Part shown: piece after piece, positions 55,897 through 64,000 of the stretch | Layout of the letters: the number at the start of each line of letters is the position of its first letter | Position numbering within the stretch: position 1 is the first letter of the stretch | Assembly (NCBI GenBank): GCA_946187345.1 | Contig: CAMHQD010000003.1 | Span: forward strand, 1 to 64,000 | Direction of reading: 5' to 3' | From: an uncultured Porphyromonadaceae bacterium | GTDB lineage: Bacteria > Bacteroidota > Bacteroidia > Bacteroidales > Muribaculaceae | Length of the DNA stretch: 64,000 nucleotides | Position numbers and translations under genes: made by a program | Notes under the pieces: generated by a model | The model's input: only the letters and a program-made list of their open reading frames with translations | Database searches by the model: none | Told to the model about the DNA's origin: nothing

Positions 55897-56853
55897 TCAA
55901 TAGACAAGGGCGAAATTGTCGACCCAGAGAGTCATGCCGATAGTGCCCACAAAGGCTGTGCCGCAGCCGCTGCTGGCCATCACGAGCATATGGGTGGGGG
56001 TGGCGTTGGCGTCGTCCCACTTCTCTTCCACAACCGGAACCATCTTGCCCTTGCTGTTGCGCGCGCTGTAACTCTTGTCTTTGGGAATGAGCCCCATATA
56101 GGACTGGTAACCCTGATGCTTGGTGATGTCGCCATACCACACGGGGATGCGGTAGCCGTTGACCCAATTCTTGGTCGTCGCGCCCAGGCGGCGGCGGCCG
56201 GTGCCCACGCGTGCGGCGTGGATGTTACCTTTGGAGTCTTCCCAACGGCGCTGCAGGATGATATACACTTCGGCGAAATCACGGCCCAGGATTGTCTTCT
56301 TGGCGCTGAAGCCGGTACTTTGCGTGCGGTCTTCAAGCGGCGCGAGCAGTTTGTAGTCAAACTGCAACGCGGTGGGGCGGCCTGTGAACGGCACGCCCAT
56401 GTCGAGTTTGGCGTAAGGATTCTTGCTGCTGGTGATGGGCTCAATCATTCGGCCCAAGAAGATGCTGCCGCTCACGAGCACCTCGATGTTGATGATGCCG
56501 ATAGCCTTGGCCTTCTCGAGAATGGTGGTGAGTTTGGCACACTTGCCGGCGCCGCGCGCCTCGGGAAAAACGGCATTGCTCGTCTTGACAACGCCCATCA
56601 CTTTGGCATAGACGTTGCTCGAGGCCCAGGGCGAGCCGCCCTCGGGCACGTAAGCCTTGGCGCCGTTGATTGTCTTGGTGGGACCGATGGCATACACCGT
56701 CTTGGTGTTGCCGCCCAGCACGGCGCTCTCCTTGATGTTACGGGTCACCCAGTGATCCATGTCGCCAAACTTGATGGGCACGACCTTCTCGGCCGTGGCC
56801 GGCATTGTTGCCGCTGCGGCAATCACTGCCGCCATGATAAGAAATTTCTTCAT
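55897..56853 (-). CDS. PCMD-domain-like secreted protein
   Basis: Signal peptide; GVPFTGRPTALQFDYKL...GTAFVGTIGMTLWVDNFALVY. Confidence 0.7.
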   Translation of the reverse strand: MKKFLIMAAVIAAAATMPATAEKVVPIKFGDMDHWVTRNIKESAVLGGNTKTVYAIGPTKTINGAKAYVPEGGSPWASSNVYAKVMGVVKTSNAVFPEARGAGKCAKLTTILEKAKAIGIINIEVLVSGSIFLGRMIEPITSSKNPYAKLDMGVPFTGRPTALQFDYKLLAPLEDRTQSTGFSAKKTILGRDFAEVYIILQRRWEDSKGNIHAARVGTGRRRLGATTKNWVNGYRIPVWYGDITKHQGYQSYMGLIPKDKSYSARNSKGKMVPVVEEKWDDANATPTHMLVMASSGCGTAFVGTIGMTLWVDNFALVY

Positions 56854-56939
56854 TATAACAGATGTTATTCTATAATGTTGTTATATTCAATCGCCGTATG
56901 CTGCTTGTAGCATACTTTTATTAAGACTATGGCGAGGCG

Positions 56940-58247
56940 TCAAGGTTTAATTGTCGCGGCTTGTCGCAGCAGTCGCCTGCCCAAGCGGCAGTAGATACAC
57001 TTGCGCGTGTCGCAATAGGCTCGTCGCAGTTGGATTAGCGCTTGGGACTCCAAAGCGTTGTCGCAGGGCAACCCGGCACGGACAAACGTGTCGATGATGC
57101 TGTTGCGTTCTGCCGGCAGTTGCTCGAGCAGGCTGATTGCGGCGTCTTGCAGGCGGGCATTGCCTGTCGAGTCGCCGTAGGCGAATAGCAGCGGAGCCAC
57201 CGTGTTGATGACCACCACATCAATCATGCGGCCGCTCAGACCGCTTGCCCCGTTAGTCCCCTCGCTGTCGTCGAGCGTGTAGTGCTTCGCCCAATAGCCA
57301 GTCAGTTCGATGGTGAACAGTGCCCGTTGCCGGTCTAAGTCCTCGCCGCAATCAATCACCCTCGCCATCAGGTCAAAGCCGTTGTGCACCATCTGGGCCA
57401 GCATGGCGATGCGGCGCATGGGGAAATTTTGCGGTCGGGTGCGCATCATCTTCCATGCCACGGGCTCCATGGGCGTGAGCGAGAATTTGTTGCGCAGGAA
57501 GGCGTACTCTCGCATCAGTTGCGCGTGATAGCCATCGCGCGGAGTCGTTGTCGTGTCAAGCAGCCCGGCTTGTCCCATAAGCAGAGCCTCAACCTGCAGC
57601 AGCGAGTCGCTGTGCTTGGCCAGCAGTCGCAGGGGTGTGCGCCGCGCGAGTCGCTCAAATGGGTCGCTGTTGATGCCAAAGCCCAACGTGCGTGCCATTG
57701 TCACGTAGCACACGTCTTGCCAACTGCCGCAGTAAGTCTCAAGCAACGCGTGCAGCCGGTCCACTTTGCTGTGCAGGCGTTCAAATGCCAGAGCCTCCAC
57801 CCAGTCGGTCACCGTGAGGCTCGGCACCTCGTTCAGATTGCAGGCGCATGCCACGCCGCGGCCCGATGAGCCGGCGCCGATGAGTTGCTCTAACCGAGAT
57901 GTGAACTGTGGCGCGATTTGCAGTACCATCTGTGGAATGACCTCACCGCGCGCGTTTCTCACCTCGGCGTCGTTCTCGGCCACAACGTGCAGCACCACAT
58001 TGTCGTAGGCCTTGTCGCCGTGATGTCCGTGGCGGTACCAGTCGCCGGCACGCACGTGAATCTCGATATTGCCCACCCATATGCGTCCGTCAATAGTCAC
58101 CTTGGCGTTGAAGAAGTCCGGTCCGGAGCCGCTGTTGAGCAGTCCCGGATCAATGATGCGCAGCGCGCGACCATCGGTCGTGCTCATCCGGCCGTAACTC
58201 CACAGCCGGTGTTGCCACACGTATTGCAACACTGCCTCGCTTGCCAT
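56940..58247 (-). CDS. DUF2851 family protein
   Basis: EAVLQYVWQHRLW, NSGSGPDFFNAKVTIDGRIWVGNIEIHVRAGDWYRHGHHGDKAYDNVVLHVV. Confidence 0.92.
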   Translation of the reverse strand: MASEAVLQYVWQHRLWSYGRMSTTDGRALRIIDPGLLNSGSGPDFFNAKVTIDGRIWVGNIEIHVRAGDWYRHGHHGDKAYDNVVLHVVAENDAEVRNARGEVIPQMVLQIAPQFTSRLEQLIGAGSSGRGVACACNLNEVPSLTVTDWVEALAFERLHSKVDRLHALLETYCGSWQDVCYVTMARTLGFGINSDPFERLARRTPLRLLAKHSDSLLQVEALLMGQAGLLDTTTTPRDGYHAQLMREYAFLRNKFSLTPMEPVAWKMMRTRPQNFPMRRIAMLAQMVHNGFDLMARVIDCGEDLDRQRALFTIELTGYWAKHYTLDDSEGTNGASGLSGRMIDVVVINTVAPLLFAYGDSTGNARLQDAAISLLEQLPAERNSIIDTFVRAGLPCDNALESQALIQLRRAYCDTRKCIYCRLGRRLLRQAATIKP

Positions 58248-58399
58248 GAGTGCCAGTTGGTTCCGTTGAGTGTTTCAAAAAACGTGCCAAATTACACATT
58301 TTTTCCCACACAACGGTTATCAACCTCGCTAAATATTGCTAAAAACGCTTTTTTTGTGATTTTTTTTCAAAAAAATTTTGTCATTCCAAAAACTCGCCG

Positions 58400-58407
58400 T
58401 ACCTTTG
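58400..58407 (+). promoter_or_regulatory. -7 element TACCTTTG upstream of tRNA-Phe
   Basis: TAnnTTTG with ATTTTGTC about 20 nt upstream. Confidence 0.7.
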
Positions 58408-58424
58408 CAGTCGCAATTCCGAAA

Positions 58425-58496
58425 GGTACCTTAGCTCAGCGGTAGAGCAATGGACTGAAAATCCATGTGTCCCCGGTTCGATTCCTGGAGGTACCA
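58425..58496 (+). tRNA. tRNA-Phe (GAA)
   Basis: 7-bp acceptor GGTACCT/AGGTACC, anticodon loop CTGAAAA, TTCGATT loop; CCA not encoded. Confidence 0.96.
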
Positions 58497-58502
58497 CGAT
58501 TT

Positions 58503-58537
58503 AAGTACGAAGTGCTAAGCACGGAGTGGTAAGTGAG
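58503..58537 (+). repeat. Degenerate heptamer array in tRNA spacer
   Basis: AAGTACG AAGTGCT AAGCACG GAGTGGT AAGTGAG. Confidence 0.7.
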
Positions 58538-58542
58538 TCAAC

Positions 58543-58616
58543 GGTGCGTTAGTTCAGTTGGTTAGAATGCCTGCCTGTCACGCAGGAGGTCGCTGGTTCG
58601 AGTCCTGTACGCACCG
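58543..58616 (+). tRNA. tRNA-Asp (GTC)
   Basis: 7-bp acceptor GGTGCGT/ACGCACC, anticodon loop CTGTCAC, TTCGAGT loop. Confidence 0.96.
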
Positions 58617-58626
58617 CAAAGGCGGT

Positions 58627-58661
58627 AAGGCGTGTGAGATTAATTTCTCATGCGCCTTTTT
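58627..58661 (+). terminator. Rho-independent terminator after tRNA pair
   Basis: AAGGCGTGTGAGA-ttaatt-TCTCATGCGCCTT followed by T-run. Confidence 0.85.
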
Positions 58662-58663
58662 CA

Positions 58664-59752
58664 TTATACCAGATCCTCAAATGTGTTGCGCACCTCGTTG
58701 ACGTAGTGGCGCAGGCGTTGCTCGTCGCTCTTGGGGATAATGAGCAGCGCGTCGGGTGTGTCGGCGATGATGTAATCATTGATGCCGCTTGCCACGAGCA
58801 CTTTGTGGCCCTTGACGGCGATAACGTTGTTGTGGCAGTCGTGCAGCAACGCGCGGCTGTTCTGCACCACGTTGCCGTCAACACCCTTGGGCGACACATC
58901 ATAGAGGGCGCCCCATGTGCCCAAGTCGCTCCATCCGAAGTCTACCTCCTGGACGCAAACGCCGGCCGCCTTTTCCATCACGGCATAGTCGATTGAAATG
59001 TTTGGACAGCGCTCATATGCGTCATTGATGAACTCTTGCTCACGCGGCGAGGCCATCAAGTCGAGACCGTCGTCCATGACGGCCGCGATCTCCGGCGCGT
59101 GGGTGCGCATGGCGTTGATGATGGCTTGCGCTCCCCAGAAGAACATACCGCTGTTCCAAAGGAACTCGCCGCTGTCGAGGAAGACGCGGGCCAACTGCTC
59201 GTTGGGCTTCTCGGTGAATGTCTTTACCATGGAGAATGGCCCCTCAAGGTGTGTGCCGGTCTGGATGTAGCCATAACCGGTCTCGGGTCGTGAGGGCTTG
59301 ATGCCGAGCGTGAGTAGCGATGAGTTGTGTCGCTCGACAAAGTCAAACGAGGCGCGCACCGCTTGCGCATACTCGTCGGTGCGGATGATGAGGTGGTCGC
59401 TTGGCGCGACCATGATGCTCGCATGGGGGTTGCGCGCGGCGATGTGCCACGCGGCCCATGCGATGCACGGCGCCGTGTTGCGGCGGGCCGGTTCGAGCAG
59501 AATCTGCTCCGGCGCGAGTTCCGGCAGTTGCTCTGCCACGATGTCGGCATAGCGGCTATTGGTCATCAGGATGATGTTCTCTATGGGCACGATGTCGCGC
59601 AGGCGGGCCACAGTCATTTGCAGTAGGGAACTGCCGGTGCCGAAGAAGTCGATGAACTGCTTGGGCTTGGCCTCGCGGCTGAATGGCCAGAAACGGCTGC
59701 CCACGCCGCCACACATAATCACACAATATCGGTTGTTGTCCATTTTAGTCAT
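58664..59752 (-). CDS. manC: Mannose-1-phosphate guanylyltransferase
   Basis: IMCGGVGSRFWPFSREAKPKQF, VAPSDHLI, FTEKPNEQLA, LWNSGMFFW. Confidence 0.95.
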   Translation of the reverse strand: MTKMDNNRYCVIMCGGVGSRFWPFSREAKPKQFIDFFGTGSSLLQMTVARLRDIVPIENIILMTNSRYADIVAEQLPELAPEQILLEPARRNTAPCIAWAAWHIAARNPHASIMVAPSDHLIIRTDEYAQAVRASFDFVERHNSSLLTLGIKPSRPETGYGYIQTGTHLEGPFSMVKTFTEKPNEQLARVFLDSGEFLWNSGMFFWGAQAIINAMRTHAPEIAAVMDDGLDLMASPREQEFINDAYERCPNISIDYAVMEKAAGVCVQEVDFGWSDLGTWGALYDVSPKGVDGNVVQNSRALLHDCHNNVIAVKGHKVLVASGINDYIIADTPDALLIIPKSDEQRLRHYVNEVRNTFEDLV

Positions 59753-59893
59753 TAGTCGTCAGTTGTTAATGGATACTCTATTATTTAACGGATAGTGGCA
59801 CTGAATATTGTTGTGAGAAATTTTCTAGTTGTGTTCTAAAAATTTAGTCACTTTTTACAGTGGACTTCTATTTAAAATTTCGCAGTTTTTATC

Positions 59894-59901
59894 TAACTTT
59901 G
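59894..59901 (+). promoter_or_regulatory. -7 element TAACTTTG upstream of R-M cassette
   Basis: TAnnTTTG about 45 nt upstream of the methylase ATG. Confidence 0.6.
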
Positions 59902-59944
59902 CAAACAGATTTTGACATCATCTGAAAATCTTATCAGAACATCA

Positions 59945-60862
59945 ATGAAAGCGAAACCATTTATCAAGTGGGTTGGCGGAAAAACGCAACTCATTGAACA
60001 ACTCGAAGCACTGCTTCCGGCTGACTTTGATACTTGTGAAGATGTCACTTACATTGAGCCTTTTGTGGGCGGAGGAGCAATGCTCTTTAATATGTTGCAG
60101 ACACATTCCAACATCAAATCGGCTATTATCAACGACATTAATCAGGACCTCACGACTTGTTATAAAGTGGTGAGAGACTATCCAACTGAGTTGATTGCGT
60201 CCCTTAACGAAATCCAGCGAAAATATTATGCTCACAAAACGGATGATGAGCGCAAGCAGTTCTTCATGCTGATGCGTGACGAGTTTAACACTAAAAAGTT
60301 AACTCCGATACGCAACACAACTCTCTTCTTTTTTCTCAATCGCACTTGCTTCAATGGATTATACCGCGTGAATAAAGCGGGCCTGTTCAATGTCCCGTTT
60401 GGCAAATACGAGACCCCAACAATCTGCGACCCAGAGACTATTCTGACAGACAGCAAATTGCTGCAAAATGTGGAAATCCTTACCGGCGACTATCAACAGA
60501 CCCTTGCTTACGCCAAAGGAAATACGTTATTTTATTTCGATCCTCCTTATCGTCCTCTGAGCAACACCAGCAGTTTTAATAGTTATGCCAAAGAAGCCTT
60601 TAACGACATCGCCCAACAACGGCTTAAAGACTTCTGCGACCGCGTCGAGCAAGCGGGCTTCAAGTTTATGTTAAGCAATTCTGATTGCTTTAACACACCG
60701 CTGAAAGACCGTTTTTTTGAGGATTTATATTTTAACTACATCATTGACCGCGTTTGGGCTGCACGCAGCGTAAATGCAAATCCGGCAAAACGCGGAAAAT
60801 TGCAGGAAATCCTTGTTCACAATTATATAAGGACACGTCGACAATTAAACGTTACTGTATGA
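59945..60862 (+). CDS. dpnM: DpnM/Dam-type N6-adenine DNA methyltransferase
   Basis: KPFIKWVGGKTQLIEQL, YIEPFVGGGAMLFNML, LFYFDPPYRPLS (DPPY), NRTCFNGLYRVNK. Confidence 0.94.
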   Translation: MKAKPFIKWVGGKTQLIEQLEALLPADFDTCEDVTYIEPFVGGGAMLFNMLQTHSNIKSAIINDINQDLTTCYKVVRDYPTELIASLNEIQRKYYAHKTDDERKQFFMLMRDEFNTKKLTPIRNTTLFFFLNRTCFNGLYRVNKAGLFNVPFGKYETPTICDPETILTDSKLLQNVEILTGDYQQTLAYAKGNTLFYFDPPYRPLSNTSSFNSYAKEAFNDIAQQRLKDFCDRVEQAGFKFMLSNSDCFNTPLKDRFFEDLYFNYIIDRVWAARSVNANPAKRGKLQEILVHNYIRTRRQLNVTV

Positions 60863-61695
60863 TGGCGGCACACTCTATTGAACAATTCAATTTGTTTATG
60901 TCTCAATTGCGCGAGACAAACGCAACTCTCGATTTCTACTGCGACTTCCGAAAGATTTCCAAGAATGTGGAAGACATTGAGATAAGCCTCAATATGCTGA
61001 ACTATCTGATTGGTAAAAACAATCTTCGCGAGGCCGTTGAAGCATTATGGATGCGGGACCCAAAAGTTTTTGAGGTAATGGATATCCTTATTGCCACACG
61101 CAAGAAAGATGACAAGAAATATATTGACGATACAGGCTCAATGCACTCTGTCCATTCATTGTTCAGTTCTGTTGATGGCGTAATGACATTCATCAGCGGA
61201 ACTGGACTTGACAATGTTTTCAAGAACAAAAAGGTCAAGGATTTGGTGGATTATGTGTTCGGAGTGGAAACCGGACTTGACACCAACGCTAGAAAGAATA
61301 GAAGCGGAGAGATTACCGAAACTCTTGTTGCACGCATCTTCAACAACAGTGGCATTAACTACCGCGAGCAGGTTTCTTCCAATGAGTACCAGGCGATTTC
61401 AAGAGTTCTTGGAGCCGACCAAAAGGTGTTTGACTTCGCTATCACCGCCAAAGGCATTACATACCTTATCGAAGTGAATTTCTATTCCGGTGGTGGTTCC
61501 AAGTTGAATGAAGTTGCACGCTCATACACAGATGTTGCACCTAAGGTGAATGGAGTTCCAGGATTTGAGTTCGTCTGGATTACAGACGGCATCGGTTGGA
61601 GAAGCGCGCGAAACAAATTAGAAGAGGCTTTCGCCGCGATTCCCCATATCTACAATCTAACGACTATAAGCGAGTTCATCTCTAAAATCAAATAG
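60859..61695 (+). CDS. DpnII-family type II restriction endonuclease
   Basis: FDFAITAKGITYLIEVNFYSGGGSKLNEVARSYTDVAPK...FEFVWITDGIGWRSARNKLEEAF; ATGA overlap with methylase. Confidence 0.92.
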   Translation: MMAAHSIEQFNLFMSQLRETNATLDFYCDFRKISKNVEDIEISLNMLNYLIGKNNLREAVEALWMRDPKVFEVMDILIATRKKDDKKYIDDTGSMHSVHSLFSSVDGVMTFISGTGLDNVFKNKKVKDLVDYVFGVETGLDTNARKNRSGEITETLVARIFNNSGINYREQVSSNEYQAISRVLGADQKVFDFAITAKGITYLIEVNFYSGGGSKLNEVARSYTDVAPKVNGVPGFEFVWITDGIGWRSARNKLEEAFAAIPHIYNLTTISEFISKIK

Positions 61696-61726
61696 CGAAA
61701 TAGAACTATGATTACTGCGTCATTTT

Positions 61727-62914
61727 ATGGTTCAACCGAACAAGACATATCCTGACTTTATCCTGCTGCATGGCGATTGCATGGAACGGCTGCGCGAGAT
61801 CGAAGACAATTCGATCAACGCGATTTTTGCCGATCCTCCATATTTCTTGAGTAATGGCGGTATCAGCGTGCAAAGCGGCAAACAGGTGTGTGTGGATAAA
61901 GGGGAGTGGGATAAAGGAGGCACACCAGAGTACGTCTATGAGTTCAACCGTCAATGGCTATCCCTTTGCCACTCAAAACTCAAGGATGACGGGACGATAT
62001 GGATTAGTGGTACTCACCACAATATTCATGTGGTAATGCGTTGCTTGCAGGAACTTGGCTACAAAGTCTTGAACACAATCACTTGGCAAAAGACCGACCC
62101 TCCCCCCAACTTGTCGTGCAAATACTTCAACTTTTCGACCGAACTAATCATTTGGGCGCGAAAACTCGTAAAGAAAACCCATAAATTCAACTACGATGTA
62201 ATGAAGCGGCTGAATGGAGGCTCTCAAATGACTGATGTTTGGAGAATCCCCGCAGTTGGCTCTTGGGAAAAACAGCAAGGCAAACACCCGACCCAAAAGC
62301 CTCTAAGGTTATTGTATCGCGTTATACTTGCCTGCACTAATGAGGGCGACATTATTCTTGACCCCTTTTGCGGCTCAGGGACAACAGGCATCGCCGCCAA
62401 TCTGTTGGGGCGTAGATTTATTGGAATAGAACAAGAACACAGTTTTTGCGAACTTTCGTTAGCCCGCAGAGCGGCACTTGAGGATGCCGAGGTGCGCAAA
62501 CGACTTTTCGACAAGATGCGTGAGAACCCACAGGAAACGACAGTTTTGGTCAATCACATGCGGAACCAAGATATTATTATTGCGAAGCAACTTGGCATTA
62601 CATACTTAAGAGCCGGTGACTCAAAGGGTTCTCTTTTAGTGAAACAAGGTTTCGAACGGCTGGGCTATGTCTGCCTGCATACTAACGGTGATAATCCTCA
62701 AATGTATAAACTACGGAGCAAAGGGTTCCAAATATGGACAGCGGAGGAACTTCGCGGTAAAGGCTTTACAGCAGAGAATGCGCCTTACTATGCGGTGCTG
62801 CGATTTGACGGCTTAAATTCAATACCATTTGACCTTTCGGTCAACCTAAGGCAGAAGTCGTTTACAAATGTGGCGAAAATACGGCCGTTGTCAGACTTCA
62901 TCGCAATCATATAG
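61727..62914 (+). CDS. DpnA-like DNA methyltransferase with C-terminal extension
   Basis: LLHGDCMERLREIEDNSINAIFADPPYFLSNGGISVQSGKQVCVDKGEWDKG, ILDPFCGSGTTGIAANLLGRRFIGIE; about 110 extra C-terminal residues. Confidence 0.9.
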   Translation: MVQPNKTYPDFILLHGDCMERLREIEDNSINAIFADPPYFLSNGGISVQSGKQVCVDKGEWDKGGTPEYVYEFNRQWLSLCHSKLKDDGTIWISGTHHNIHVVMRCLQELGYKVLNTITWQKTDPPPNLSCKYFNFSTELIIWARKLVKKTHKFNYDVMKRLNGGSQMTDVWRIPAVGSWEKQQGKHPTQKPLRLLYRVILACTNEGDIILDPFCGSGTTGIAANLLGRRFIGIEQEHSFCELSLARRAALEDAEVRKRLFDKMRENPQETTVLVNHMRNQDIIIAKQLGITYLRAGDSKGSLLVKQGFERLGYVCLHTNGDNPQMYKLRSKGFQIWTAEELRGKGFTAENAPYYAVLRFDGLNSIPFDLSVNLRQKSFTNVAKIRPLSDFIAII

Positions 62915-63071
62915 TTATTTAATCAATCAGCCGCTATCTCATAGAGTCGTTACGGCCTCGTTTTTTGCGGCGTTTAGTGTGTTTTTCTTGCAAAGGGGTT
63001 GCGGGTCAGCGGATTTTAGGGTTGAACGAGATTTTCTTGTTGCAATGCGAGGATATTCCGAAAATTTGCCG

Positions 63072-63079
63072 TAAATTTG
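63072..63079 (+). promoter_or_regulatory. -7 element TAAATTTG upstream of dnaX
   Basis: TAnnTTTG about 35 nt upstream of dnaX ATG. Confidence 0.6.
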
Positions 63080-63114
63080 CATTTCTGTAATTGTGCATTG
63101 TGAATTAAAAACCT

Positions 63115-64000
63115 ATGAGCGACAACAATTATATCGTGTCGGCGCGCAAGTATCGCCCGTCTACGTTTGCCAGCGTGGTTGGTCAGCAGTCGCTGACCCA
63201 CACTCTCAAGACGGCCATTGCCAGCGGCCGGTTGGCTCACGCCTATCTTTTTTGCGGGCCTCGCGGCGTCGGCAAGACAACGTGTGCCCGCATTTTTGCC
63301 AAGACAATCAACTGTGAGCATCCCACAGCCGATGGCGAGGCGTGCAACGAGTGCGCCTCGTGTCAGGCGTTCAATAATCAGCAGAGTTATAATATAACCG
63401 AACTTGACGCGGCGAGCAACAACTCGGTAGAGGACATCCGCAACATCACCGACCAGGTGCGCATTCCGCCACAGGGCGGTCGTTACCGTGTGTTTATTAT
63501 TGATGAGGTGCACATGCTGTCCAACCAGGCTTTCAACGCGTTTCTCAAGACGCTCGAGGAGCCGCCGGAGTATGCCATCTTTATATTGGCGACGACCGAG
63601 AAGCAGAAGGTGATACCCACCATCTTGTCGCGTTGTCAGATTTACGACTTCGCGCGCATTACAGTGCCCGACATTGTGGCTCAACTGCAGCGCATCGCTG
63701 CCGACCAGGGTGTTGAGGCGGCACCAGAGGCACTCAACGTCATCGCTCAAAAGGCTGACGGCGCCATGCGAGACGCGCTGTCGATCTTTGACCAGGTGGT
63801 GGCCAGCACCGAGGGGTACATCACCTATCAGAACACGATAGCCAACCTGAATGTGCTTGACTATGACTACTACTTCAGGCTGGTGGACACGTTTGTGGCA
63901 GGCGATGTGCCACAGTCGTTGCTCATCTATAAGGAGGTGCGCGACAAGGGTTTTGATTCGCTATTCTTCATCAATGGCTTGGCGGCTCACTTGCGCAACC
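63115..64000 (+). CDS. dnaX: DNA polymerase III subunits gamma/tau, truncated by window end
   Basis: ARKYRPSTFASVVGQ, AYLFCGPRGVGKTTCARIFAK, zinc Cys motif, FIIDEVHMLSNQAFNAFLKTLEEPP; no stop before 64000. Confidence 0.96.
   Translation, partial: MSDNNYIVSARKYRPSTFASVVGQQSLTHTLKTAIASGRLAHAYLFCGPRGVGKTTCARIFAKTINCEHPTADGEACNECASCQAFNNQQSYNITELDAASNNSVEDIRNITDQVRIPPQGGRYRVFIIDEVHMLSNQAFNAFLKTLEEPPEYAIFILATTEKQKVIPTILSRCQIYDFARITVPDIVAQLQRIAADQGVEAAPEALNVIAQKADGAMRDALSIFDQVVASTEGYITYQNTIANLNVLDYDYYFRLVDTFVAGDVPQSLLIYKEVRDKGFDSLFFINGLAAHLRN

Noticed and set aside
59912-59944. Upstream ATG for the DpnM-like gene
   Set aside because: Homology (MKAKPFIKWVGGKTQLIEQL) starts at 59945; the upstream codons lie close to the predicted promoter/transcription start.

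Overview
The window is a mostly housekeeping Bacteroidales chromosome segment. Muribaculaceae- or Prevotella-like ancestry is inferred from gene content and TAnnTTTG promoters. I support about 60 CDSs and two tRNAs. They include nadA, a glutathione peroxidase, an M50 protease, a nucleoside kinase, LytTR regulator, polyprenyl synthetase, YifB/ComM, a sirtuin, arcA/OTC/arcC, lepB, mutS, two tandem PorZ-like T9SS-associated proteins, pgi, a WYL regulator, an SSS symporter, a NamZ-like protein, frr, pepP, ssb, tatD, a sigma-54 activator, lptE, an RsmF-like methylase, recF and dciA-like. Also present are a VTC/DUF4956/DUF2490/surface-protein cluster, manC, a DpnII-like restriction-modification cassette and the 5' end of dnaX. 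Two AT-rich islands look acquired: about 15.05-16.32 kb and the R-M cassette at about 59.8-62.9 kb. The strongest unexplained signal is in the spacers. Many intergenic regions carry short tandem arrays with a 7-nt period (sometimes 8) but different unit sequences, often flanking hairpin cores. At least four dispersed element families can be aligned by eye. Related repeats are also found in frame inside genes (mutS, rsmF-like, the lptE signal peptide, the DUF2490 N-terminus), supply start codons (gpx, GT87, thioesterase) and fill the spacer between the two tRNAs. All functional names come from reading the translations. No database search was run.
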